From the NCBI GenBank assembly GCA_913757435.1, contig CAJYDM010000001.1, positions 682,001 to 746,000 of the forward strand: 64,000 nucleotides of DNA, read 5' to 3'. Position 1 is the stretch's first letter, and every line of letters starts with the position of its first letter. Shown here piece by piece: positions 51,245-60,392 of the stretch. The stretch is from Syntrophomonas sp. DTU019 (GTDB lineage Bacteria; Bacillota; Syntrophomonadia; Syntrophomonadales; Syntrophomonadaceae). Both the position numbers and the translations under genes were made by a program. A model generated the notes under the pieces. The model did not search any database. It was not told where the DNA came from and saw only the letters and a list, made by a program, of their open reading frames with translations.

Positions 51245-52008
51245 CTATACTAAATATACAGAATCTTTCCAAATATTTTGGCGGATTGAGTGCGTTGGCG
51301 GATGTCAACCTGGTAATAGCAAGCGGAGAACTGGTGGGCTTGATAGGGCCGAATGGAGCGGGCAAAACGACGGTTTTCAATCTCATTACCGGAGTCTACC
51401 AGCCTGACCAGGGACATATAATGTTTGATGATAAGCCATTGGAAGGACTCTTGCCGCATAAGATCTGCCAGCGGGGAGTCGCCAGGACCTTCCAGAATAT
51501 ACGCTTATTCAAAGATTTGACAGTTCTCGATAACGTTAAAATTGCGCTGCACAAAGATGTGTCTTATCAGCTTTATGCCGCCATCCTGCGCTTGCCCACC
51601 TTTGTCAGAGGTGAAGCCAGTATAGAAAAAGAAGCCCTGCATTATTTAAGAATTTTTGGGCTGGAAGATAAGCAAGAGGAGATAGCATCCAGTCTGCCTT
51701 ACGGTGAACAGCGCCGATTGGAGATCGCGCGGGCACTGGCCACCAGGCCACGGCTGCTCATCCTTGATGAACCGGCTGCAGGCATGAATCCGCAGGAAAC
51801 TCAGGACCTGATGGAATTGATCCGCTGGATCAGAAAGGAATTCGACCTGACCATACTGTTAATCGAACATGACATGTCACTGGTGATGGGAGTCTGCGAG
51901 CGCATCTATGTGCTAGATTACGGGCAGATCATTGCTCAGGGGGTTCCCGAAGAGATCAGGAACAACCCTCGGGTCATCGAAGCCTATCTGGGTGAGGAGG
52001 TAAGCTAA
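51241..52008 (+). CDS. livG: Branched-chain amino acid ABC transporter ATPase LivG
   Basis: The 255-residue ATPase has Walker A GPNGAGKTTVFN (about 37-48), signature LPYGEQRRLEIARAL (about 153-167), Walker B LLILDEPAAGMNP (about 173-185) and switch His in LIEHDM (about 206-211). The insertion between Walker A and signature typical of LivG is present. I used ATG 51241, which has GGGGAGG 6 bases upstream; an earlier in-frame start at 51226 lacks this. Confidence 0.96.
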   Translation: MTILNIQNLSKYFGGLSALADVNLVIASGELVGLIGPNGAGKTTVFNLITGVYQPDQGHIMFDDKPLEGLLPHKICQRGVARTFQNIRLFKDLTVLDNVKIALHKDVSYQLYAAILRLPTFVRGEASIEKEALHYLRIFGLEDKQEEIASSLPYGEQRRLEIARALATRPRLLILDEPAAGMNPQETQDLMELIRWIRKEFDLTILLIEHDMSLVMGVCERIYVLDYGQIIAQGVPEEIRNNPRVIEAYLGEEVS

Positions 52009-52712
52009 TGCTCAACATACAAGGAATCGATGTATATTATGGCGCCATTCACGCTATAAAAAACCTCAGCCTGGATGTGGAACAGGGCAGCATCGTGACC
52101 TTGATCGGTGCCAATGGCGCAGGAAAAACCACTACCTTAAAAACCATTTCCGGTTTATTACGGGCCAAGAATGGCAGCCTAACCTTCAAAAATAATGATA
52201 TCACTCGCCTGGCTCCGGAAAAGATTGTATCCATGGGGATATCACAGGTCCCTGAAGGCCGCCGGGTATTTTCCACCATGAGCGTGCTGGAAAACCTGGA
52301 AACCGGTGCTTACCTGCGCAGAGACAAAAAGGCCATCGCCAGCGACATGGAAGCGGTGTTCACTCGCTTTCCCCGGTTGCTGGAGAGAAAAAAACAGCTG
52401 GCCGGCACTTTAAGCGGGGGGGAACAGCAGATGCTGGCCATCGGTCGAGCCTTGATGGCCAGACCGGAGCTCCTGCTTATGGATGAACCTTCCATGGGGC
52501 TGGCGCCACTACTGGTCAAGGAAATATTTGAAATCATCAAAGAGATCAACAGTCGCGGCACTACCATATTGCTGGTGGAGCAGAATGCGCATATGGCCTT
52601 ATCTATAGCCAATAAGGCCTATGTCATCGAGACTGGGGAAATCGTTTTGTCTGGAAACGCTAAAGATCTGATGAACAGCGAAGACGTTAAGAAGGCCTAT
52701 CTGGGCGGATAA
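52008..52712 (+). CDS. livF: Branched-chain amino acid ABC transporter ATPase LivF
   Basis: The 234-residue ATPase has Walker A GANGAGKTTTLK (about 34-45), VPEGRRVFSTMSVLENLETGAY (about 82-103, a LivF-specific stretch), signature LSGGEQQMLAIGRAL (about 135-149) and Walker B LLLMDEPSMGLAP (about 155-167). Its start shares a base with the livG stop (TAATG), so translation is coupled. Confidence 0.96.
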   Translation: MLNIQGIDVYYGAIHAIKNLSLDVEQGSIVTLIGANGAGKTTTLKTISGLLRAKNGSLTFKNNDITRLAPEKIVSMGISQVPEGRRVFSTMSVLENLETGAYLRRDKKAIASDMEAVFTRFPRLLERKKQLAGTLSGGEQQMLAIGRALMARPELLLMDEPSMGLAPLLVKEIFEIIKEINSRGTTILLVEQNAHMALSIANKAYVIETGEIVLSGNAKDLMNSEDVKKAYLGG

Positions 52713-52746
52713 GCTCAGGCGGCACCCTGCGGAGGGAGGGATTTAG

Positions 52747-53409
52747 ATGAAAGTAAAAGACAGAATGAGCACCGATGTCAAAACTGCCACCATGGATACC
52801 AGTTTGATGGAAGCCTTGCATATGATGGAGGAATACAAAATACGCCGCATCCCTATAATGGATAAGACCAAATTGGTAGGAATCGTTACCCTCAGTGACC
52901 TTAATCGAGCGGCACCTTCGCCGGTGACCGCATTAAGCGTACATGAAATAAATTATCTTTTGGGGAAAACCAAACTGCGGGATATTGTGCCCAAAAAACA
53001 ACAGGTCCTCACCATTGGCAGCGAAAACTATATCGAAACCGCTGCCAAGCTCATGCGGGCCAACAATGTCGGCGGTCTTCCGGTAGTGGATGATGGTCAA
53101 CTGGTGGGGATCGTAACCGAGACCGACATATTTGACGCTTTGATAGATATCCTCGGGGTCTACCAGGCCCACAGCCGCCTGGATCTATATGTTCCTGACG
53201 GGCAGGGACGGCTAGCCGAGATTACCGGCATTATCGCCGGGATGGGCATAAACATCCTCAATGCGGTAGCCTATTATGACGAAAAAAAGAACCTCTACAA
53301 AATTATCATCCGTATCGAATCATTGCAGACAGCAGAGCTGATAGAAAAACTGAAATCACAAGGCTATCAGGTTGACTCGGTGTTGGCGGTGGAAGATTCG
53401 GAGAGATGA
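52747..53409 (+). CDS. CBS-CBS-ACT domain protein (AcuB-like)
   Basis: The 220-residue protein has two CBS domains (about 1-62 and 75-135; VKDRMSTDVKTATMDTSLMEA..RRIPIMD..LVGIVTLSDL, and NNVGGLPVVDDGQLVGIVTETDIFDAL) and a C-terminal ACT domain (about 145-215; GRLAEITGIIAGMGINILNAV). CBS pairs bind adenosyl nucleotides; ACT domains bind amino acids. Position 35 bases after livF suggests it senses energy state and branched-chain amino acids, though the target is unknown. AcuB of Bacillus has the same layout. Confidence 0.9.
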   Translation: MKVKDRMSTDVKTATMDTSLMEALHMMEEYKIRRIPIMDKTKLVGIVTLSDLNRAAPSPVTALSVHEINYLLGKTKLRDIVPKKQQVLTIGSENYIETAAKLMRANNVGGLPVVDDGQLVGIVTETDIFDALIDILGVYQAHSRLDLYVPDGQGRLAEITGIIAGMGINILNAVAYYDEKKNLYKIIIRIESLQTAELIEKLKSQGYQVDSVLAVEDSER

Positions 53410-53623
53410 TTCCCGAAGGGGCCTGGCAGTCAATAGGTATGACAAAAGCAGGCACTTATTTAACCGTAGGCCATGCAGTGTAAGTTGTTGACTATATGGG
53501 AAAGCTCAGTAATGATCGGGAATTTTAAGCGCAATACAGTATATGGCAGGCGAAAAGCGAGCAATTTACCCGCGATTATGTTAATATAGCAGGTGGAGTA
53601 TCGCTAGGTTCTTTTCCCTACAC

Positions 53624-53721
53624 GGAAGCGGATCGGTCCTGGTGGGTCGCCTGGACTTCAAATCCAGTTGTGCGGCGGCGATCCCGTCGCGGGTGAGTTC
53701 GATTCTCACACGCTTCCGCCA
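53624..53721 (+). tRNA. selC: Selenocysteine tRNA (TCA)
   Basis: The 98-base tRNA has an eight-pair acceptor GGAAGCGG, an unusually long variable arm (GCGGCGGCGAUCCCGUCGCG) and anticodon TCA in CTGGACTTCAAATCCAG, with encoded CCA. It is charged by SerS, converted by SelA and delivered by SelB. It lies 214 bases after the CBS-ACT gene. An IS1182-type remnant begins 29 bases beyond, as mobile elements often do next to tRNA genes. Confidence 0.97.
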
Positions 53722-53749
53722 AATTATCTTAGACATAGAACCCTTGTAA

Positions 53750-55256
53750 TTATCGTAGCAATGCGGTATTGCAGGGGTATTTTCGTTTCTTATTAGAGCG
53801 GAGTTGGTTGTTTGATTCCAGCACGATAACTGGTGTTTTCACGTCTGACCGCAATATTGTGTATTTGATCTCTAACCCGGTCAGCCTGGATGGTTTTAAA
53901 CTAACCCGTAATATCCGGTCTTTCTTCTGGGTCTTTACTGGACATATATCAAAATTCGGGCATCCTTGGCAATCCTCGTGTTTGAAGTGGCAACTGCTAG
54001 TCTTGGAACCGGGATTGAAATCGCTTCTAAATGGGATCTTGCCCTGGGGACAACTGATTATTTTCATATCATCATCAAACTTAAAACTGGTTGTGGAAAG
54101 TTTATCTGATGGAGCCTTACGTCCGGTCATATCTGTATAGTGTAGGTTAACCTCTAGCTCATCTGCCATTTCTATGACCTCTTGGCCGTAGTAACCTCCA
54201 TCTAAGTAGATGTCCTTACATCCGTCCTTTGTTTGATGATGGGTATGCGCTCCTTAGCCATCTCTACATCGCTGATGTTATTGGGTTGTACTGAAAAGTC
54301 GGTAATCACCTGAATCGGGTTTTTTTGCTACTGGTTTCGCTCACGTTTAAAACGTAGCCGCTATGGTTCTTACCCGCTTTGTTACGGAAGGTAGCGTCAC
54401 TATCATAAGCTGATTGCAGGGAACCGCTTTCAATTTCACTACTGGGCTTGGCGAGCCATATTCCCTTAGATTCATCGAAGGCAGCCTGTTCGCCTAGAAA
54501 ACGCTTAAGCAGAACCATTTCTCGTTTTGAAGCAAGGTTACGATCCTTATTTGCCAAGTTATCTACCTCTTGCATGAGGTTAAGGACTTTCTGGAACCTG
54601 CTTTCCAGTTCCTGATTTCTAGTTCTGTATAGTAAATCAGTTCTGAAGCTATCTCTTAACACTTGTTTGAGATTATCGGAAAGCATGTTAGAGGCAATGC
54701 CTCTTACCGCTTGAACCAATACATCCAAGGCTAACGAGAGTCTACCGGCTTTCTTGATATTGGGAGAAATCAAGGTAGAATCCATACGCTGGTCATCGGT
54801 TTTTATCCCGGCTTGTTCGATAAAATTCTTGGTTAGGATTTCAAACTGTTGGAAAATCACTTCATCTTGCTCGGGATACTCTAATATGTGCCTATAAACT
54901 CTTTCTCTGAATTCGTAAAGGGTACGTTCAGCCAGGTAAACCTCACCCAGGTTTCTTATACCCAGGGCATAATTGACCTGGAAGTTAAAGTAGAACTGCT
55001 CGATTAATTCTTGATCGGTATAACCAAACATGTTTTTGATAATCTCTAATGACATCAGTATATTAACCGGAACATTGGGTCTACCGGTATCAAGACAATA
55101 CATGGGGGCAAACAGATCTTCGTTGATTTTACAAAAAACATGTTCATAGAAAATCGGTGCCCAGGTTTTATTTAGTAGTTTGGCTACACTTGGTCTCATG
55201 GACTGGTAATGGCTAAAAAGTTCATCTTGATAGTGACTATCGTTTTTACGGAACAT
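53750..55256 (-). pseudogene. IS1182-family transposase, two frameshifts
   Basis: Minus strand. The N-terminal 316 residues are intact (RPSVAKLLNKTWAPIFYEHVF, then the DUF772-like TGRPNVPVNILMSLEIIK and an RMDSTLISPNIKK segment). The frame breaks at an A-run near 54,325, resumes as NPIQVITDF..QPNNISDVEMAKERIPIIK, breaks again near 54,237 (CAAAG), then resumes as GCKDIYLDGGYYGQEV and the cysteine-rich C-terminus (CPQGKIPF, CQGCPNFDICP). Both lesions are one-base shifts. Inverted-repeat ends could not be identified, so the element may be incomplete. Inactive as written. Confidence 0.88.
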
Positions 55257-55683
55257 ACTGCAAAACCACCCTAAAGTTAGTTTATATTTTATTTACTTTA
55301 AATATCTAACTATTACTTCGATATTCACGGTGGTTTATCCTGCTGTTTTGCAACATTTTTGGGGTTTTTGCAGTGGAATCATTATTTAGCTTCGGATTTA
55401 TTAGTATAGTGATAAGCTAACCCTTTGATCTGTATCTCGTGGTCTAGTGCCGGTCAACTGCAGATGACGGAAAACGACATTGAGCTAGATAGAAAGCGTG
55501 CCCGGAAAGGTTGAGCATTGAGCTGCCACACCGGGAATAACTGATAAAAGATGTAGGTCGGCGCAACGCCGTGGTTGAGTAGGTCGATTAGTACGCGCAT
55601 TTGCCAAATCATTTTCTGCTTCTATTCCCCGATCTGACATTTTACATCCCTTTTTGCATACCCGCTTACTATCTGAGCAATTA
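55257..55683. other. Gap between the transposase remnant and the Noc site
   Basis: Mostly AT-rich near the transposase, then mixed. A 52-codon frame on the minus strand (55454-55612) begins IWQMRVLIDLLNHGVAPTYI; it has only a weak ribosome site and no known relatives I recognise. No RNA gene seen. It may be remnants of the mobile element. Confidence 0.4.
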
Positions 55684-55705
55684 AATTATTTCCCGGGAAA
55701 TAATT
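55684..55705. promoter_or_regulatory. Perfect Noc-binding site (NBS)
   Basis: The core ATTTCCCGGGAAAT (55688-55701) is the exact Bacillus Noc consensus and sits inside a 22-base perfect palindrome. The Noc protein is encoded 19 kb away at 36108. The known role is Noc loading to keep division septa off the nucleoid. It lies just beyond the 3' end of the VTT gene, in non-coding DNA. Confidence 0.85.
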
Positions 55706-55742
55706 ACATGATTCGCGCGGTCCGGGAAATATGTGTGTCGAA

Positions 55743-56342
55743 CTATTGGTCCACCTTCTGGGCAAGCGGAGTTCTGCCTTTGGTCAGGCAGCGCCCCGGC
55801 AAGGCCAGGACCAAGATGATGCCCAGGATTAATAGGGTGGACTTGACATCGCGGTTGCGCAGCAGCGAGATCCCCAGCCCCGTATAGAGAAGAGCTGTGG
55901 GGATTTTGCCCAGAGCAGAGGAGAAGAAGAAATGCCAAAAAGGTACTTTGCCGATGCCGGCGGCGATATTTATCAATGGAGTTGGAATTACCGGGATAAT
56001 TCGGGCCAGCAGTATACCCCAGAAGGCGGCCTCCCGGTTGAAGTGCTGCACATCATAGCCCCAGCGGGATTGTATCTTCTGACAAACCCAGTTCCCTCCC
56101 GCCAGGCGTGACAGCGTGTAAGCCACACAAGCCCCCAACAAAGCACCTGACCAGGAGAGCAAAAAACCCAGCTTGAAGCCGAACAGCATTCCACAGGCAC
56201 TGGCCAACACCACATAGGGGAACACCGGCAGGGCAGCCTGCAGGGCGAAAAGAAGAAATGCTGCTAAGGGAGCCATTATGCCGAAGGACTGCACATAGTT
56301 TATCACCACGTTTATGCTCACATTACCCAGATAGTAACCCAT
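55743..56342 (-). CDS. VTT-domain (TVP38/TMEM64, DedA-related) membrane protein
   Basis: The 199-residue protein has about five hydrophobic segments. The VTT/SNARE-associated motif appears as ASACGMLFGFKLGFLLSWSGALLGACVAY (about 47-75) and LLARIIPVIPTPLINIAAGIGKVPF (about 112-136). Family members in bacteria are linked to lipid transport across the membrane and envelope homeostasis. It starts at ATG 56342 after GAGG, divergent from the CvpA gene. No operon partner is evident. Confidence 0.92.
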   Translation of the reverse strand: MGYYLGNVSINVVINYVQSFGIMAPLAAFLLFALQAALPVFPYVVLASACGMLFGFKLGFLLSWSGALLGACVAYTLSRLAGGNWVCQKIQSRWGYDVQHFNREAAFWGILLARIIPVIPTPLINIAAGIGKVPFWHFFFSSALGKIPTALLYTGLGISLLRNRDVKSTLLILGIILVLALPGRCLTKGRTPLAQKVDQ

Positions 56343-56620
56343 TTATAAGCCTCGTTGTTAAAATGCCGGTATCTGCATGTGTATGCTCTCCTGCAGGGGA
56401 ATCGTGAGCGAAGCAGAAGGCTACATTGGATATAACCCATGACAGGCTGTTTTGTAAAGAACTAACTTGCAAGCTGATTCGACATCAAGGTGCACAGTTG
56501 TCTCCAAAGGTCATAAATTAAGTCATAAATTTAATGGTAAAAAGAAAAGCTTATGGATTAGATATCCAAATCGGGGAAGCCCCTGTGCTATAATAATGTG
56601 CATAAGGGAGATTGGGAGCG
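56343..56620. other. Divergent intergenic region before the CvpA gene
   Basis: A TATAAT at 56589-56594 sits 27 bases before the CvpA start and probably serves as its -10; no clear -35 is visible. The rest contains AT-rich stretches (56500-56570) and no gene or structure I can support. Confidence 0.4.
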
Positions 56621-57262
56621 ATGGTTTCTGGCCAATTAGCATTTAACACGGTTGACTATTTGCTGTTGTTCATTCTGTTATTATGTGCTCTGAGCGGGGT
56701 GCGGCAGGGGTTCATACTTTCCCTCGGCAGTGTGATTACCTTTATTGCCAGCCTGGCTCTGGCGGTGTTTTTTTATGACGATCTGGCTATCAGTTTGGAA
56801 CGCCATGTGGGCATAATTTCCACACTGGACAGTTTTCTGCGTGAACATGCCCCTTTGCAGGTGTTGGGCATCCCCTACGCTTTGATGGTGAAAGGCTATA
56901 GCATTTACGATTCATTGCATTATCTGGCCTTCTGGCTGGTGCGGGCAGCCTGTTTTCTGATCATTGCCTTAACCAGCCGGCAGTTGATCTGGCTCGCCTT
57001 GGGCTGGTTCGAGGACCTGGTCGTCACCGGCCCCACAACCACCTCGGTGAACAAGTACATGGGGATGCTTTTGGCGGTGGCCCAAGGAGTTGTCGTGATA
57101 CTCCTCTTGATCTTATTCCTCCAGCCGGTGCTGCAGGCCATGGCGCAGATGGGGGGAGACGGGGCCCAGGCCTTGCTCACCGTATTGAATGATTCAGTTC
57201 TGGTCCGCTGCATAATGGATCTTTACCAATGGGGCTACTCAATCCTGAGCTTGCAAGTATAA
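56621..57262 (+). CDS. CvpA-family membrane protein
   Basis: The 213-residue protein has the CvpA pattern: a first span (TVDYLLLFILLLCALSGVRQGF), then GFILSLGSVITFIASLALAVFF, two central spans, and one more near 160-180. CvpA proteins are linked to envelope stress and colicin V production in Gram-negatives; in Firmicutes (YshB) the role is unknown. ATG 56621 follows GGGAG by 10 bases; a TTG three codons earlier is possible. Confidence 0.85.
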   Translation: MVSGQLAFNTVDYLLLFILLLCALSGVRQGFILSLGSVITFIASLALAVFFYDDLAISLERHVGIISTLDSFLREHAPLQVLGIPYALMVKGYSIYDSLHYLAFWLVRAACFLIIALTSRQLIWLALGWFEDLVVTGPTTTSVNKYMGMLLAVAQGVVVILLLILFLQPVLQAMAQMGGDGAQALLTVLNDSVLVRCIMDLYQWGYSILSLQV

Positions 57263-57318
57263 GAATGGGCTGGACATCGGAAAATAAACCTAAGACTGTA
57301 AATCAGGGAGGTACTGCA

Positions 57319-58701
57319 TTGATAGAAACACGTAACCAGCGCCCCAATGTTTGGGATCGGGTCGATGATCAACAACTCGCCGCCATCCACCGATTCAACC
57401 AGGGATACATCGATTTTCTCAACCAAGCCAAGACCGAGCGCGAAGCCATTGCCTATATACAGAAAAGGGCATTAGATCAGGGCTTTTTGCCCCTACAGCA
57501 GCAGGACCGGGTAGGCCCGGGGGAGAAATTATTGGTAAACCATCGCGGCAAACTAGCCGCTCTTATCATTATGGGGCAAAATCCGGCAGACGGATTCAAT
57601 CTGGTGGTCTCCCATGTGGACACCCCCCGTTTGGACCTTAAACCGCGCCCGCTTTATGAGGCTGACAACATGGCCTTGTTCAAGACCCACTATTACGGGG
57701 GCATCAAAAAATACCAGTGGCCAACCATACCCCTGGCTTTGCATGGGGTGGTGGTAAAGAAAAACGGAGAGCGCATATCAGTATGCATCGGGGAAAAAGA
57801 CGACGACCTGGTATTCGTTATAACTGACCTCTTGCCCCATCTGGCCAAAGAGCAGATGGACAAGAAAATGAATGAAGGCATAAAGGGTGAAGACCTGAAT
57901 ATTCTGGTGGGCTCGACTCCGGTGCGGGATCTGAAGGAGGATGCCTTTAAGCAGCACATTCTGGACCTGCTGCTGAAGAACTACGGCATTGAAGAAGATG
58001 ATTTTACCAGCGCCGAACTACAGGCGGTGCCGGCTTTTAAGGCTCGGGAAGTAGGGTTGGACCGCAGTATGGTAGGCTCCTACGGACAGGATGACCGGGT
58101 CAGCGCCTATACAGCCTTAGAGGCGGTCTTGGAGGTGGAAAATCCACAGCGCACCGTGATATGTCTGTTCGCTGACAAGGAGGAGATCGGCAGCACTGGC
58201 AACACCGGCCTGCAATCCCTGGCAGTGGAAAATATCGCCGCAGAGCTGCTATACAAGGCGGGGCTGCCTGAGTATTATCGGGTGCGCCAGGCCTTGAGCA
58301 AGAGTTATGCTCTGTCAGCCGATGTTAATGCTGCGGTAGACCCCACTTTCCCAGAGGTGTTCGAAAAGATGAACTGCAGTTACCTGTCTGCCGGGGTGGT
58401 ATTGACCAAATATACCGGTTCCCGGGGCAAGGCTGAATCCAATGATGCCAATCCGGAGTTCGTGGCTGCGGTGAGGCGTTTGCTGGATGAGGAAGCAGTG
58501 GTCTGGCAAGTGGGTGAACTGGGCAAGGTGGATATCGGCGGCGGCGGGACCGTGGCCCAGTATCTGGCCAACTACGGCATGGAAGTGGTGGATTGCGGGG
58601 TAGCGGTCTTAAGCATGCATTCCCCTTTTGAAATCGTGAGTAAGGCTGATGTATATATGGCTTACCGTGCCTACCGAGTTTTTATGCAGAAAATGACTTG
58701 A
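57319..58701 (+). CDS. M18-family aminopeptidase
   Basis: This 460-residue cytoplasmic zinc metallopeptidase cuts N-terminal residues. Motifs: VVSHVDTPRLDLKPRP with metal His (about 96-111), GSYGQDDRVSAYTAL with the bridging Asp (about 250-264), ADKEEIGSTG with catalytic Glu (about 285-294), SADVNAAVDPTF, and CGVAVLSMHSPFEIVSK with the last metal His (about 428-444). TTG 57319 follows GGAGG by 8 bases and matches the family N-terminus better than any upstream start. Confidence 0.93.
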   Translation: MIETRNQRPNVWDRVDDQQLAAIHRFNQGYIDFLNQAKTEREAIAYIQKRALDQGFLPLQQQDRVGPGEKLLVNHRGKLAALIIMGQNPADGFNLVVSHVDTPRLDLKPRPLYEADNMALFKTHYYGGIKKYQWPTIPLALHGVVVKKNGERISVCIGEKDDDLVFVITDLLPHLAKEQMDKKMNEGIKGEDLNILVGSTPVRDLKEDAFKQHILDLLLKNYGIEEDDFTSAELQAVPAFKAREVGLDRSMVGSYGQDDRVSAYTALEAVLEVENPQRTVICLFADKEEIGSTGNTGLQSLAVENIAAELLYKAGLPEYYRVRQALSKSYALSADVNAAVDPTFPEVFEKMNCSYLSAGVVLTKYTGSRGKAESNDANPEFVAAVRRLLDEEAVVWQVGELGKVDIGGGGTVAQYLANYGMEVVDCGVAVLSMHSPFEIVSKADVYMAYRAYRVFMQKMT

Positions 58702-58733
58702 AGATAATCGTCAGTGGAGAGGAGGGGAAGCCG

Positions 58734-59771
58734 GTGGAGAAGCGCCGTTTGACGCAGATGGTCCGGGCCGCGGGGTGAGCTTCCAAAATAGGTCCGGGGA
58801 CCTTGGAAAACCTTCTGAAAGGCATTCCCCTGCCGGTTCAGCAAAACATCCTGGTGGGTATGGAAACCCGTGATGACGCGGCAGTATACCGCCTAGACGG
58901 GGCGACTGCATTGGTGCAGACGGTGGATTTCTTTACCCCTATGGTGGATGATCCCTATCTGTTTGGGCAGATTGCAGCCACCAACGCCTTAAACGATATT
59001 TATGCCATGGGAGCCCAACCGCTGTTGGCACTAAATATCGTGTGTTACCCCATCTGTGAAGACCTGCAGGTACTGGGGCAGATATTGCAAGGCGGGCTGG
59101 ACAAGGTCACTGAGGCCGGGGCTTATCTGTTAGGTGGGCACAGTGTGGACGACAACGAGCCCAAATACGGAATGGCAGTTACCGGACTGGTACACCCAGA
59201 GCGGGTGCTTACCAATGCCGGGGCAAAGCCAGGGGATATCATATATATAACCAAACCCATCGGCAACGGCATTATCGCTACCGCCATAAAAGCGGATATG
59301 GCAACGGCTGAGGCCTATGAGGAAGCGGTGCGTTTGATGAGCACCCTCAACCGGGAGAGTAGTGAGATAGCTTCAAGGCTAGGGGTCAATGCGGCTACCG
59401 ATGTTACCGGTTTCGGCCTGTTGGGGCATCTGGCGGAGCTGGCCCAGGCCAGCGGGGTTACAGTGCAATTGAGGGCGGGCGCGGTTCCGCTTATAAACGG
59501 GGCTTGGGACAGTGCTGCTATGGGACTGGTCCCTGCCGGAACTTATAATAACCGCAGCTACCTGGAGGAAAAAATCAAGGTGAACGCAGGGCTAAATCCC
59601 ACCTGGTTGGACCTGTTGTACACCCCCGAGACTGCGGGTGGCCTGTTGCTGGCCGTGGATCCTGACAAGGGCAGGGCGCTGGAGCAAATGATGCTCAAAC
59701 AACAGCTGATGTGCGTGCCGATTGGTGAGGCAGTTGAAGCCAGGCCGTATACCATCGAAATTGAAGATTAA
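58734..59771 (+). CDS. selD: Selenide, water dikinase, itself a selenoprotein (UGA at codon 15)
   Basis: SelD makes selenophosphate, the selenium donor for SelA. The true start is GTG 58734 after GAGGAGGGG; it gives EKRRLTQMVRAAG, then TGA (58776-58778) read as Sec, then ASKIGPGTLENLLKG. In SelD the catalytic residue at this place is Cys or Sec, followed by the essential Lys (here two residues later). Downstream motifs include DFFTPMVDDPYLFGQIAATNALNDIYAMGA and GGHSVDDNEPKYGMAVTG. A reader who stops at the UGA would start at 58803 and lose the active site. The product is 345 residues. Confidence 0.93.
58779..58813 (+). promoter_or_regulatory. Candidate bacterial SECIS hairpin in selD
   Basis: Immediately after the UGA, TTCCAA (58781-58786) pairs with TTGGAA (58803-58808), and GGTC (58791-58794) with GACC (58799-58802) around a CGGG loop. 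A bulged AATA separates the two helices. Placement within about 15-40 bases after UGA fits SelB-recognised SECIS elements. Confidence 0.7.
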
Positions 59772-59788
59772 AAGTCGGGGGAGAAGCG

Positions 59789-59989
59789 GTGCAACGCAAA
59801 GAATTCAAGCTGGGGGATGTGGTGCGTATGAAAAAGAAGCATCCCTGCGGCAGTCACAACTGGGAAGTGACCCGTATGGGCGCGGACATTAAGATCAAGT
59901 GTGTCGGTTGTGGACGCCTGGTGATGATCCCGCGCATGGAATTTGAGAAGCGCATGGTCAGAGTTGAGAAACCCGCGGAAGAGCTATAG
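59789..59989 (+). CDS. DUF951-family protein
   Basis: This 66-residue protein matches DUF951: FKLGDVVRMKKKHPCGSHNWEVTRMGADIKIKCVGCGRLVMIPR. Four-cysteine-like spacing (one Cys near 19, two near 38-41) hints at metal binding. The family is common in Firmicutes, often near rpsF; its role is not known. GTG start after GGGGGAG. Confidence 0.9.
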   Translation: MQRKEFKLGDVVRMKKKHPCGSHNWEVTRMGADIKIKCVGCGRLVMIPRMEFEKRMVRVEKPAEEL

Positions 59990-60048
59990 CACTTTTTTCC
60001 TGCTCCCAGAATATACTATATCATCTATGGCTATAAGGAGGGAAAAAA

Positions 60049-60264
60049 GTGGAAGGTTCACAAAAAGACAAGGCAACCTTTCATGTCGGGGATCTGGTGA
60101 GCGTTAAGAATATGCCGCGGGAAGAACACTTCTGTATCATCGGGTTCAAGAACAGCCCCTCAGGTCAGCTTGTGGCAATATTAAAAGCGCTGTTCAACGA
60201 CACCTTTATTACCGAGAAACCCCTATCAGAGCTAAATAGCCTGTTGATAAGGGGCCGGCTTTAA
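60049..60264 (+). CDS. Hypothetical small protein
   Basis: This 71-residue protein starts at GTG 60049 with GGAGGG upstream. The middle shows FHVGDLVSVKNMPREEHFCIIGFKN, suggesting a small beta-barrel, and the next segment SGQLVAILKALFNDTFITEKPL. I do not recognise a family. It lies between DUF951 and the rpsF leader on the same strand, and coding quality (good ribosome site, no rare features) supports it as real. Confidence 0.65.
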   Translation: MEGSQKDKATFHVGDLVSVKNMPREEHFCIIGFKNSPSGQLVAILKALFNDTFITEKPLSELNSLLIRGRL

Positions 60265-60281
60265 TAAACCCTTCCAGGTTC

Positions 60282-60311
60282 TTGCAAAGGGTGTTGAAAT
60301 ACTGTTATAAT
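60282..60311 (+). promoter_or_regulatory. Promoter of the rpsF-ssb-rpsR operon
   Basis: TTGCAA (60282-60287) and TATAAT (60306-60311) are 18 bases apart, giving a start near 60318 just before the leader hairpins. Confidence 0.8.
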
Positions 60312-60319
60312 AATTTGAA

Positions 60320-60392
60320 GTCCCTGCTCCGGTAAACACCGGAGCCTTTACTCGTGTATACACGGGTTAGTCCATAGGGAGGAGGTGTAACG
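60320..60392 (+). promoter_or_regulatory. Probable S6:S18 leader of rpsF
   Basis: The leader folds as GCTCCGGT (60326-60333)/ACCGGAGC (60338-60345) with loop AAAC, then a 12-base palindrome CGTGTATACACG (60353-60364), before the rpsF ribosome site. Known S6:S18-binding leaders ahead of rpsF contain a CCG-bearing hairpin and mediate feedback. The match is by position and shape rather than by full consensus. Confidence 0.6.

Noticed and set aside
53722-55400. Integrative element using selC as attachment site
   Set aside because: No integrase and no duplicated selC 3' end were seen; only a broken transposase is present.
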